Origin: Pararhizobium_B sp963760965
GTDB lineage: Bacteria > Pseudomonadota > Alphaproteobacteria > Rhizobiales > Rhizobiaceae
Assembly (NCBI GenBank): GCA_963760965.1
Contig: CAVXEW010000011.1
Span: 55,106-119,105 of the forward strand
Reading direction: 5' to 3'
Length of the DNA: 64,000 nt
Part shown: in pieces, positions 24,164 through 33,066 of the stretch
Layout of the letters: each line of letters opens with the position of its first letter
Numbering within the stretch: position 1 is the stretch's first letter
Program-made: the position numbers and the translations under genes
Notes under the pieces: model-generated
The model's database searches: none
Seen by the model: the letters and a program-made list of their open reading frames with translations, nothing else
Told to the model about the DNA's origin: nothing

Positions 24164-25144
24164 TCAGCCGATCGAGCCGACGGCGTCGCGCTCCTCGATC
24201 AGTTCGGCGACCGTCCTGTCGAGCATCCTGCGCTGGAACTCGTCGAGTTCCAGGCCGGTGACGCGCTCGTAGGCGCCGTCGGAGCAGATCACCGGAACGC
24301 CGCTCATGAGGCCTTCCGGAATGCCGTAGGATCCGTCGGAGATGACGGCCATGGAGGCCCAGTCACCGTCGCTGCCGTTGATCCAGTCGTGCATGTGGTC
24401 GATCGCGGCGTTGGCTGCCGAGGCGGCGGAGGAGGCGCCGCGCGCCTCGATGATCGCCGCGCCGCGCTTGCCGACCTCGGGGATCAGCGTCTCGCGGTAC
24501 CAGGTGTCGTCGCCGATCGTCTGCGAGAGGCTCTTGCCGTCGACGGTCGCGTTCGTCCAGTCTGCGAACATGGTCGGGGAGTGGTTGCCCCAGACGACCA
24601 GCTTCCTGATCGCGTCGACCTTCGCGCCTGCCTTGGCGGCGAGCTGCGTCAGGGCGCGGTTGTGGTCGAGCCGCACCATGGCGGTGACGTTCCCGCTCGG
24701 GAATTCCGGCGCCGACTGGGCGAGGATCATGGCATTGGTGTTGGCCGGGTTGCCGACGACGATCACCTTGGCGTCCCGTTTGGCGGCTTCGTTCAGGGCG
24801 CGGCCCTGCACCTTGAAGATGTCGGCGTTGGCGGCCAGCAGGTCGCGGCGCTCCATGCCCTTCGAGCGCGGCCGGGAGCCGACCAGGAATGCCGCGTCGA
24901 TGTCGCGGAACGCGGTTGCGGGATCGTCGGTGATCGCGATGCCCTGCAGCAGCGGGAAGGCGCAGTCCTCGAGCTCCATCACCACGCCGCGCACGGCCGC
25001 CTGGGCCTGCGGAAGGTCGAGGAGCTGCAGGACGACCGGCTGGTCGGGCCCGTACACGTCGCCCTTGGCGATGCGGAAGAGGAGGGAGTAGCAAATCTGG
25101 CCCGCTGCACCGGTGACTGCGATGCGCTTGGCTTGTCTGGTCAT
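24164..25144 (-). CDS. mdh: Malate dehydrogenase (LDH/MDH superfamily, cytosolic type)
   Basis: A 326-aa NAD-dependent malate dehydrogenase interconverting malate and oxaloacetate. It shows the nucleotide motif TGAAGQICYSLLFRIA near residue 11, substrate arginines in GSRPRSKGMERRDLL, and the catalytic histidine in VVWGNHSPTMFADW. This is the MDH type with an extended N-terminus found in many actinobacteria and betaproteobacteria. It differs from the shorter LDH-like Mdh usually encoded beside sucCD in Hyphomicrobiales. It may therefore be a second, acquired enzyme. The ATG at 25144 starts MTRQAKRIAVTG. Confidence 0.93.
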   Translation of the reverse strand: MTRQAKRIAVTGAAGQICYSLLFRIAKGDVYGPDQPVVLQLLDLPQAQAAVRGVVMELEDCAFPLLQGIAITDDPATAFRDIDAAFLVGSRPRSKGMERRDLLAANADIFKVQGRALNEAAKRDAKVIVVGNPANTNAMILAQSAPEFPSGNVTAMVRLDHNRALTQLAAKAGAKVDAIRKLVVWGNHSPTMFADWTNATVDGKSLSQTIGDDTWYRETLIPEVGKRGAAIIEARGASSAASAANAAIDHMHDWINGSDGDWASMAVISDGSYGIPEGLMSGVPVICSDGAYERVTGLELDEFQRRMLDRTVAELIEERDAVGSIG

Positions 25145-25518
25145 GACGAAGGACCCCTTGTTCGGCTGTTTGACGTGCGGCACGCGGCGACGCGCTGGCG
25201 TCCTTCCGTGCCGCCGGAAGTGAAGTCTGGCAACGCGCCAGCCCCCTCTATGTCGCGCCGGGCTCGGGTTTGTCCAGCACCATCCGCCCGATTGCGGCGA
25301 CAAAGACGGGCCGTCGCAGGCCCGCCATCGGCCGGTGGCCGCACCACCCCGGAACCCGCCGCCAAGACGACCGCCGGCGACAGCCGTTTTCCGCGCAACA
25401 CGGCCGGCACGGCCCGCTTGACGGAAACCCGGGGCCAAACAAGCCGCCCCGCGCCCCCGGCTTGCCACCCTCCATTCCATAGGGAATGCAGCGGCACCAC
25501 CTAAGTCATTGAAATAAT
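25145..25518. other. Gap between mdh and tRNA-Arg
   Basis: This is the upstream region of mdh and downstream flank of the tRNA. Open frames exist, but none with a recognisable protein. I see no repeat or clear promoter. Confidence 0.5.
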
Positions 25519-25689
<171 letters not shown>

Positions 25690-26031
25690 GGAGGTCACGA
25701 GGTCGAATCCTGTCGGGCGCGCCTTGCGGGGCGAGGGCTTGGCGCAGATCGGTGCGCGCAAGGCAGGAGCGTGACGCGCGCCGTTGACAAGGCGATGCGC
25801 GCGCATGCGCCGGAGGCATTGTCGATCCGCGCACGAAATCCGTCTTGTCCACGCTGCTTTCATGTCCCCGGATGGGGTTGCCGGAGCGTCCCGGCCTGTG
25901 CCGCCGATGTGCCTGCGGCCCGAGACGTCGAGCACTTTCGCACCCGTTTCCTGGGAGCAATCCCGCATCGTTGTTTGGTGAGCACGCCAGAGGAGACGCC
26001 AGAAGCCCTGCTGCTCAGGCAATGTCGCGCC
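25690..26031. other. Gap between the tRNA repeat and the peptidase remnant
   Basis: About 340 bases with open frames on both strands, none recognisable. Its start carries a short T-arm-like piece (GTCGAATCCTGTCGGGCGCG) just after the repeat, parallel to a similar piece after the other copies. Nothing else is supported. Confidence 0.4.
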
Positions 26032-26660
26032 ACTCGTCCTCATGACTGCCGCCGTGGTTTGCCATGCCGGGCCTGGTCAAGAAACCCCTGGGCTCCGCAT
26101 GGCTGTAGATGCTGCGTTCCGGCTGTTCGTGCCAATTGATGTTGAAGGCCCAATATGTCGGAAAGAATTCCAGACCGGCATAGGGCAGATGATCGTGGAT
26201 CCACCACGCGATCTTCTGCCAGTCGCCTGGCGCCTGGAAGCGATCCCAGAAGGACGGCACGACGACGCATGCCGTCGCGCCCATGTAGCCGTCCGCGTCC
26301 CGACGGTCCCAAATGTGGCCGGCGTAGTTCGACTCATTCGCGGCGCAGTTATAGCCGGCCTTGCTTTTTTCTGCATCTCGCTGCCGAGGCCGTTCACCTC
26401 GCACGAGCGATAGGCCGACCTGACGGCAATGCGCCCGAAGAAGTCCTGCAGCGGTTCGAGGAGTTCCTCGCAGAGCCGCGTCCCGGCCGCAATCGCCAGA
26501 TCGGGATCGTCCGGAATGTTCCGCAGACCGTGGATGGCGGCGATTTCCGACAACAGGAAATCACGCATGAAGAAGCTCTTCGACAGGCGCGTGCGCCCGA
26601 ACTCCGTAAGCGTGGCGACCGAAGCAGGCTTTCTCAAAAGTGCGTCCTTGCGGTAGGCGT
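26015..26660 (-). pseudogene. Frameshifted D-Ala-D-Ala-carboxypeptidase-like (peptidase M15/hedgehog-type) gene
   Basis: Two leftward frames together give one protein. The first half runs LTEFGRTRLSKSFFMRDF to RSAYRSCEVNGLGSEMQKK (to about 26375). The second half, in the next frame, runs from AGYNCAANESNYAGHIWDRR to the C-terminus. It resembles a family of peptidase-M15-like proteins found in genomic islands and phages, with conserved AYRSCEVN and HIWDR motifs. The join lies in an A-run (26363-26371), where one base appears lost. No good start codon is visible, so the N-terminus may also be damaged. Confidence 0.65.
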
Positions 26661-26751
26661 GAGGAACAGGATGGCTGTCGAATGATGTCTTCCCGAACGA
26701 GGCGAGGCTATCCTGAGGTTGAACGGTAACAAGGGCAGAGGCGGGGTCGTG

Positions 26752-27165
26752 ATGCTCAAGGGGGAACTCCGCAACAGGATCGACAATGTCTGGAATACGT
26801 TCTGGACGGCCGGCATTTCCAATCCGATGGAGGTGATCTGGCAGATCACCCGCCTGCTCTTCACCAGGACGACCTCCGGCGGCACGGATCATGTCTGGGT
26901 CTACGACGGCCAGGCCGACGGCTTCTTCCTCGACGACAGGCGCACGCCGCTGCTCGCCGACGACCGGCTCGGGCCGGACGCGCATCTGAATGATGATGAG
27001 CACGAGAAGAACAACCTGCCCGACATCGCCGAACGCTGGCCGTATCGCGACGACAGCGAGCACGAGCGTGCCCGAACGGAGCAGGGCTTCTGTGTGCCGA
27101 AGGACGAGATTGCGGCGGCCGACCATGCAGGTGCCCTGCCGGTCGGGCGCGGCTGTCCTACTTGA
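26752..27165 (+). pseudogene. Internally deleted type I restriction-modification methylase (hsdM) remnant
   Basis: The first 40 codons (MLKGELRNRIDNVWNTFWTA then SNPMEVIWQITRLLFTR) match the N-terminal helical start of HsdM methylases. The remainder (HVWVYDGQADGFFLDDRRTP, NNLPDIAERWPYRDDSEHER, ARTEQGFCVPKDEIAAADH) matches the C-terminal end of the same family. The catalytic core of roughly 350 residues, including the NPPY motif, is absent, and the junction is in frame at about 26870. No hsdS or hsdR is present in the window, so this is a dead remnant. Confidence 0.78.
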
Positions 27166-27198
27166 CGCAAGGCCTGTCGGCGGGGGCCAGAGTGTTCT

Positions 27199-29028
27199 AT
27201 GTTACCGATGCGCTTCGATTGTCATGTGGCGCCAACCGAAAGGCCTTACGTGCCAAATCAGCGCGAAAATCTTCGCCGCCGCTTCCAGCTCATCCTGATC
27301 AAGCCATCGCATTACGACGACGACGGATACGTCATCCGATGGTGGCGTGCGATGATCCCTTCCAACTCGCTCGCCGCCGTCTACGGGATTGCCGCCGATT
27401 GTGCGGACCGCCGCGCATTGGGACCGGACGTCGAAATCGATGTCACCGTCATCGATGAGACCAACACGCGCGTCAACTTCGATCGGCTGCTGGCGCAGTT
27501 CGCGCGTCATGACAATTTCGGCATGGTGGCACTGGTCGGCGTTCAGTCGAACCAGTATCCGCGTGCGCTCGACATTGCCCGTTCGTTCCGCCAGGCCGAT
27601 CTGCCGGTGATCATCGGTGGCTTCCATGTTTCCGGCTGCCTTGCCATGCTGGACGGCCACGCCATCGGCCTCGACGAGTGCACCGCGATGGGCGTTTCGA
27701 TGTTCGCCGGCGAGGCCGAGGGCCGGCTCGATCGCGTCCTGCAGGACGCCGCCTACGCCGAACTCGAGCCGGTCTATGATTTCATGAACGATTTGCCGAG
27801 CCTGCCAGGCACTCCGGCGCCGTTCCTCCCCAAGGCGTTCGTGTCTCACACGCTCGGCCTGAGTTCCAGCTTCGACGCAGGGCGCGGCTGTCCGTATCAA
27901 TGCTCATTCTGCACGATCATCAACGTGCAGGGCCGCAAGTCACGCTTTCGTTCCGCCGACGATGTCGAACACCTTGTGCGGCTGAACTGGGCTCAAGGGA
28001 TCCACAAATTCTTCATCACCGATGACAATTTCGCGCGAAATTCGGAGTGGGAGGCGATTTTCGACCGGCTGATCGAACTGCGCGAGGAGCACGGTATTCC
28101 GCTGGGCCTGATGATTCAGGTCGACACTCTATGTCACAAGATCGACGGCTTCATCGAAAAGGCAAAGCGCGCCGGTGTCACGCGCGTCTTCATCGGCCTG
28201 GAGAACGTCAATCCGGACAATCTCGCTGCTGCCAAGAAGCGCCAGAACAAGATCACCGAATATCGCAGGATGCTTCTTGCCTGGAAGGCACAGGGCATCA
28301 TGACGCTGGCGGGCTACATTCTCGGCTTCCCGTCCGACACGCCGGAGACAATCCGCCGCGATATCGGCATCATCCAGCGCGAGCTGCCGCTCGATGTTAT
28401 CGAGTTCTTCTGTCTGACGCCGCTGCCGGGATCCGAAGATCACAAGGTGCTTTGGGACAGTGGCGTCGAGATGGAAGCGGATCTCAATATCTACGACGTC
28501 GAGCACATCTGCGCTCCGCATGAGCGGATGAGCAAGGCCGAGTGGGAGGCGATCTATCAGGAGGCCTGGAAACTCTACTATACGCCGGAACATATGCGAA
28601 TGCTGCTTCTGCGCGCCCGCGCGACGGGCGTCCCGATGGCAAGTCTCGTCAAGGTGCTCTCGGCCTTTGCAACGACGGTCCGCATCGAAGGCGTGCATCC
28701 GCTTCAAAGCGGCCTTCTGCGCATGAAACATCCTTCGGAGCGGCGTCCCGGCATGGCCGTGGAAAGCATCTGGCTCTTCTGGCCCCGGTTCGTCTGGGAG
28801 ACGTTGCGCAAGCATGCGATGCTTGCCCGGACCGTCATTCCGCTCATCTGGGCTGCGGTTCTGATATCGAGGAGTGCAGGGGCGCAAGGCTATACGGATC
28901 AGGCGCTGGCGCCGGTAGAAGACGACGAGGACGAGACGCTTGCGCTGTTCACGCAGACGACCGGTGGAAAGGCTGCGGCCGATCACCAGCGCAAGATCGC
29001 GCAGCTGACCCGGCGCCGCGCTTCCTGA
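27199..29028 (+). CDS. B12-binding-domain radical SAM protein
   Basis: A 609-aa radical SAM enzyme with an N-terminal cobalamin-binding-like Rossmann region (about 30-190). The catalytic barrel holds the [4Fe-4S] motif Cys231, Cys235 and Cys238 in GRGCPYQCSFCTI. A C-terminal region of about 150 residues is specific to this subgroup. Relatives act as methyltransferases or ring-forming enzymes on unknown substrates (family knowledge), so the reaction is open. ATG at 27199 or 27208. The C-terminal 129 codons and following DNA are duplicated at 60114-60620. It stands alone, with no biosynthetic partners nearby. Confidence 0.88.
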   Translation: MLPMRFDCHVAPTERPYVPNQRENLRRRFQLILIKPSHYDDDGYVIRWWRAMIPSNSLAAVYGIAADCADRRALGPDVEIDVTVIDETNTRVNFDRLLAQFARHDNFGMVALVGVQSNQYPRALDIARSFRQADLPVIIGGFHVSGCLAMLDGHAIGLDECTAMGVSMFAGEAEGRLDRVLQDAAYAELEPVYDFMNDLPSLPGTPAPFLPKAFVSHTLGLSSSFDAGRGCPYQCSFCTIINVQGRKSRFRSADDVEHLVRLNWAQGIHKFFITDDNFARNSEWEAIFDRLIELREEHGIPLGLMIQVDTLCHKIDGFIEKAKRAGVTRVFIGLENVNPDNLAAAKKRQNKITEYRRMLLAWKAQGIMTLAGYILGFPSDTPETIRRDIGIIQRELPLDVIEFFCLTPLPGSEDHKVLWDSGVEMEADLNIYDVEHICAPHERMSKAEWEAIYQEAWKLYYTPEHMRMLLLRARATGVPMASLVKVLSAFATTVRIEGVHPLQSGLLRMKHPSERRPGMAVESIWLFWPRFVWETLRKHAMLARTVIPLIWAAVLISRSAGAQGYTDQALAPVEDDEDETLALFTQTTGGKAAADHQRKIAQLTRRRAS

Positions 29029-29146
29029 AGAAGCCGCCCGGACGGGGCCGCGATCGTGCCGTTCTTTCTGACCGGCGCCTATGAGCCGATGCGGAAACCT
29101 TGCGCCCTCAGGTTCCGGCGCAAATGGGAAAAGACTGGAGGGGACG

Positions 29147-29277
29147 CTTCGGAGGGCAGCGCTCTATCCAGCTGGGCTACGGGTGCTCCGGCCCCGCTTG
29201 GCGGGCGGCTGGTGACGGGTTCATAGCGGATGATGCGGCCGGCATCAATCCGGGAATTGACGCGAAATCCCGACGGC
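29147..29277. repeat. tRNA-Arg-derived repeat, copy C (diverged)
   Basis: A diverged copy of the repeat at 25556-25689: it starts CTTCGGAGGGCAGCGCTC, has G for A in CAGCTGGGCTACGGG, and keeps the flank with a compensated inverted repeat TGATGC/GCATCA. It is followed by GAATCCTGCCGAGCCCGAG, shared with copy B. It lies 118 bases after the radical SAM gene. Confidence 0.8.
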
Positions 29278-29718
29278 GGGGATCACAGGTTCGAATCCTG
29301 CCGAGCCCGAGCTGGTGGGCAAGGGGTCTTGGTGGACCATACTTCAGATAGCTGGTGGTTGGAGATCAGCAGACTTCAGATCGTAGCTTCCGTCACTGTC
29401 CGATTTTCGGGGGGTAGCTCAATTTTTCCCCCGCGTATTACCTCTGATTGTGCCGATTAATGGAACACGACCACAGAAGACGGTCAAGATCGTGCTGGAA
29501 TGGCGATCGCGATCTAGCCGAGGATCTCTGCCCCTAACAGAAACGCTGCCGCTCAATTTGGTCTCGAGACTGAAGAAGACGTCCATGCAAACGTCCTCAC
29601 CTACGGTAGGGGTAGTGTGCCGAGGTCGTGCCGATCTCGATCGCTTCAAAGCCTGAGTCGGGTAAGGAGGCTTGGGCCACAACGGATTGAAAGTCTTGGG
29701 GGTAAACCCTCCTGGACG
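29278..29718. other. Interval between repeat copies C and B
   Basis: About 440 bases with no frame I can assign. It begins with a T-arm-like GGTTCGAATCCTGCCGAG stretch that recurs after copy B. The lower GC and lack of coding pattern suggest mobile-element debris. Confidence 0.4.
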
Positions 29719-29852
<134 letters not shown>

Positions 29853-30076
29853 AGGTATCACAGTTTCGAATCCTGCCGAGCCCGAGCTGGTGGGCAAAAG
29901 GCCCTCGGACGGTAGACCGCGGGCGAACAAGGTTGCAGCGATTTACCCGGGTTTGAATGGGCGCTCGGCCGGTCGCTGACGGTAAGGGCGACGCTGCGCC
30001 TCGTGCGCTCCTGCCTGTGCCGCGGTTGTGCCGGCCAGGGCAGGCCGATAGCCGACCGGGAAGCCTTCCGCAATTT

Positions 30077-31288
30077 TCATTGCTTCAAGCTGATCCTGTA
30101 GAGATGCACGCCATAAGCGGCGAAATGGTCGCGGAAAATGCTGTGGGAGATGCGGATCTCACGATTCTCGCCCAGGACCACGGCGCTGCCTCGACTGACG
30201 CCCGCCAGCTTGAAATTGCCCTCCGCGGAAGCATCTGCAGTCGCTGCGGCAAAGATATAAATTGCGCCCGCAAACTTTTTCATCATGAAACTGACGGGCA
30301 CCGTGGATGGCGAGGAAAAAACGCTGGCCCGCCCTTCGATCGTCCGAGAGTTCAGGACGGGCGCAAGCGACTGAACTTCCTTGTTGAGGGCTGCCACGCC
30401 CTTGACCAACTGGGGGTGATTGAAGATTCCGTCTTCCCGAAAGCTGGGCGAGAACTCATGGACGAAATAGTCGATGCCGCGAGAGCCGGCAATGATCGAC
30501 AACCAGACCTCGGACCTCACTTGTGAGGCCGTTGGAGCCTTTCCGCCGTGGATCGCCGAGGCCTCGATATCGTTCCAGATGATCTTGCTGCCGCCGGACC
30601 AGTGGATCAGGTTCCTAACTCCTTTTGCCGGATCGTCGAGACGCCCCGTTCCATTGGCCACCGGATAGATGTCGAAGGCGAGTATGTCGCCGGCGCTGGC
30701 AGCTTGGGCGTAGTAGCTCACGTCGCCCGTGCAACTTCCGCGCCCGATCCACCAGACATCAGAGACGCCGCGGCCGAAGCCAAGCAGAACGGGACGCGAT
30801 GGGTCATTTGCCCTGTATCGGGCGTAGTTTTTCTTAAGAACGCCTGGCGCGATGCAGGGGCCGTAGCCACCGTTGCCGTCCGGTTGAGCGTTATCCGGTT
30901 CATCGGGTTGCAACCATCCTGCGATGGCTGAAGAGCCCTGAGCCGAGATGGCGAAGGCGCTTTGGCCAACAATCAGGGACATGCCGGAATTGGCGAACAC
31001 GTCGAGATCAGCCTGGTTCAGGTCGCCCCAGTGCCCGACGAACGTATTGATCCCTATGCTTTGATATTCTCGAACATGTCGGGGCGACTGCATCCAGACG
31101 GCCAAGGGAAAATAGCCCGGATCCTTGGGTGGTCCATTCTCCCATTGGACATAGGGGCTGATCGAGGGAGACCCATGGTTGCCGCTTTGCGCATGGGACT
31201 CAGATACCAGCGCGGTGGCAGGACAGCTTGTATGAGGAATGATCGCGGCGAGGCAAAGAAAGACGAGGCAGCAGGCTATCCACTTCAT
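30077..31288 (-). CDS. Secreted TIM-barrel glycoside-hydrolase-like protein
   Basis: A 403-aa protein with an N-terminal signal peptide (MKWIACCLVFLCLAAI), so exported. The body looks like a clan-A-type glycosidase barrel: GHWGDLNQADLDVF early, the acidic WLQPDEPDN at about residues 127-135 (candidate acid/base), and ILAFDIYP and WNDIEAS later. I cannot place it in a numbered family. The ATG at 31288 follows GGAGATC. It has no operon partners and is flanked by island debris. Confidence is good for an exported enzyme and moderate for glycosidase. Confidence 0.72.
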   Translation of the reverse strand: MKWIACCLVFLCLAAIIPHTSCPATALVSESHAQSGNHGSPSISPYVQWENGPPKDPGYFPLAVWMQSPRHVREYQSIGINTFVGHWGDLNQADLDVFANSGMSLIVGQSAFAISAQGSSAIAGWLQPDEPDNAQPDGNGGYGPCIAPGVLKKNYARYRANDPSRPVLLGFGRGVSDVWWIGRGSCTGDVSYYAQAASAGDILAFDIYPVANGTGRLDDPAKGVRNLIHWSGGSKIIWNDIEASAIHGGKAPTASQVRSEVWLSIIAGSRGIDYFVHEFSPSFREDGIFNHPQLVKGVAALNKEVQSLAPVLNSRTIEGRASVFSSPSTVPVSFMMKKFAGAIYIFAAATADASAEGNFKLAGVSRGSAVVLGENREIRISHSIFRDHFAAYGVHLYRISLKQ

Positions 31289-31439
31289 GGCGATCTCCAG
31301 TGGCTGCCGGCGCCACGGAAGAAAGCAACGGCCTCTCCGACGCCGTCGGGCTGACACATGGCCCGCCGTCAGCTTCAAGGAAAACCCGATAATTTCACGC
31401 GCTTCAAGCCTCGCAGCGGAACATGTGGTGGAAATCGGT

Positions 31440-31815
31440 TCATAGGTGATCGACGCCTGACCGAAGCCGTAACTTCGCCAAGCGCACGGCGCGCGTCAAA
31501 GAAGCCCTTCGGATGCTCAGCTCCCGCGGCGAAATGTCGGGCTCGTTGAGCGCCAGCTCGACGCCGCCGGTCTGGAAACAATCATACCAGCGATGGAACG
31601 TCGATCGCGGAATGCCGAGCTTCTCAGCGTACGCCGGGCCGGCCGATGCGACTGCTCGACGACCCGTATGATCTCCAGCTTCTCGGAGGCGGGGTATCTC
31701 ATTCGTCGTCGTCCCCATCCGCGATCACGCTTTTTTTGAGCAGCCGCAGTTCCAGCGCCCGCTCGGTGACGACCTCTTCCAGATCGCGGGCCGTGTCACC
31801 TGGCAGGTCTTTACT
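31440..31815 (-). pseudogene. IS3-family transposase remnant (orfA end plus orfB start)
   Basis: Leftward, a frame ends RDLEEVVTERALELRLLKKS and ADGDDE, the C-terminus of an IS3-type OrfA. Overlapping TGA/ATG starts OrfB (MRYPASEKLEIIRVVEQSHR at 31702). The OrfB helix-turn-helix continues in another frame as EKLGIPRSTFHRWYDCFQTG. The integrase core is absent, and the rest is shortened and frameshifted. Inactive debris. Confidence 0.75.
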
Positions 31816-31827
31816 CCGGCCTGGCAC

Positions 31828-31983
31828 ATGATTGCTCCGGCGTTGACAGGCGGCCTTCAGATCCTGCTTTCTCCGAAGGGATCGAAACTCTGGCGGTTGT
31901 CATATCAATTCGGCGGGAAACAGAAGAAGACGGCGCTTAGCGCCATTGAGGGGAGGCCGGAAACGCGGGCCGCGCTTCGATAG
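31828..31983 (+). pseudogene. Fragment of a P4-type integrase (arm-binding domain)
   Basis: In the rightward frame ending at the stop 31981-31983, the peptide GGLQILLSPKGSKLWRLSYQ followed by FGGKQKKTALSAIEGRP matches the N-terminal arm-DNA-binding (DUF4102) domain of tyrosine integrases that insert in tRNA genes. About 45 residues remain and the catalytic domain is gone. It lies inside the tRNA-Arg-bounded region, consistent with the origin of that island. Confidence 0.7.
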
Positions 31984-32062
31984 ATGGCGCTCCTCCATCC
32001 GAGGCCGGGAAAGCTGCGGCAGACCGGCCCGGATCATCCGGTCAGAAGTTTGCGGCCCCGGT

Positions 32063-32932
32063 TCATACGATGCGGTCAACGATTTCCCGAAGCCGCTCCA
32101 GCCGTGAGACCGCTTCATTCCGGAGGGCCGAGACAACATCGCTTGCGCCAATCACGTTGCGCCATACCGCCCGCCCGGCAAGAAAGCCCGAAGCTCCCTC
32201 CTTGCAGGCCCATTCGACCGCCTGAGGGAAGTCGTCCGGCGCCACGCCAGACGACAATACAACCCAGGGGCTGCCGATCGTCCGGGTGAGCAACGCGCAC
32301 TGCTCCCGGATGGCCTTCTCTCCCCCTTTTCCGTGAAGGGGCACTTCCGCCTTGTAGAGATCGGCATCCCTGTTGCCGAGTTCCCTTGCCGCTGCCAGGA
32401 TGCCATCGGTCACGGTCCAGTCTCCTCCGTTGCGGGGAGCACGGGCAACCGGCTCGATAATGCTCAGCAGACCGTTCGACCGGCAGATCGCAACGAATTC
32501 GTCAACCATCGCCACACGCTTTTCAGGAGCTTGATCCGGTCTCCAGGTGACCAGCAGCTTGAGCGCAACGGCCCCGTCCCTCTTCATCTCCGACGGAACG
32601 ACGCTCCGGTCGATTTCGACGTCTGCGACGATCTCCCCAGGGCTTGAGATGAAGCGGTCCGCCGCCGCAATGAGCGCGCAGGACGGATCGACCGCACCGT
32701 TTTCGATCGCCGGGCGCCAGCCAAACTCCTTGTCTATCAGCACAGCCGACGCCACGGGCGTCAGGGCCCTGAGCGCATCAAGCTTGAATTCTACCAGTTG
32801 TTCGTCAGCAACCGGTGCCGTCTGCTTCTCGGCGAACATCGCTCTCATGGATTCGCGCTGGTCGATTGCCAGCATCGCGAAGCCTCCGGAAGGCAGCTGG
32901 AGACGTGAGATCGGATGGACTTGCCCGGTCAT
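32063..32932 (-). CDS. Class I aldolase, YihT/LacD-like (sulfofructose-phosphate aldolase-like)
   Basis: A 289-aa class I aldolase. Its N-terminus SGGFAMLAIDQRESMRAMF, the central SNGLLSIIEPVARAPR, the Schiff-base strand region ADLYKAEVPLHGKG and the C-terminal SGFLAGRAVWRNVIG all resemble E. coli YihT, which cleaves 6-deoxy-6-sulfofructose-1-phosphate, and more distantly LacD. It should yield DHAP plus an aldehyde. It is divergent from the lacI remnant, with shared operators, and a YihV-like kinase is encoded at 37220. Other sulfoquinovose genes (YihS, YihQ, YihU) are not in the window, so the sugar may be different. Confidence 0.85.
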   Translation of the reverse strand: MTGQVHPISRLQLPSGGFAMLAIDQRESMRAMFAEKQTAPVADEQLVEFKLDALRALTPVASAVLIDKEFGWRPAIENGAVDPSCALIAAADRFISSPGEIVADVEIDRSVVPSEMKRDGAVALKLLVTWRPDQAPEKRVAMVDEFVAICRSNGLLSIIEPVARAPRNGGDWTVTDGILAAARELGNRDADLYKAEVPLHGKGGEKAIREQCALLTRTIGSPWVVLSSGVAPDDFPQAVEWACKEGASGFLAGRAVWRNVIGASDVVSALRNEAVSRLERLREIVDRIV

Positions 32933-33012
32933 GGCGCACCTCGCTTGTTTTATGGGACCCTAGACGGGCCGAACATGCCGCGCGCCAAGGAACCTGGGGA
33001 AAGACACAGGAA

Positions 33013-33047
33013 TGTAAACGTTGACATCAGGAATGTACACGATTACA
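33013..33047. promoter_or_regulatory. Tandem LacI-type operators between aldolase and lacI
   Basis: Two 14-bp boxes, TGTAAACGTTGACA (33013-33026) and TGTACACGATTACA (33034-33047), fit the pattern TGTnAnCGnTnACA with a central CG typical of LacI-family operators. Their centres are 21 bp apart, two helical turns. Similar boxes precede both ABC operons. Confidence 0.8.
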
Positions 33048-33066
33048 AAAAGTTCTCAACCGTGTT

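Noticed and set aside
26015..27165. An active restriction-modification or defence island
   Set aside because: The methylase is internally deleted, no specificity or nuclease subunit is present, and the neighbouring peptidase is frameshifted.
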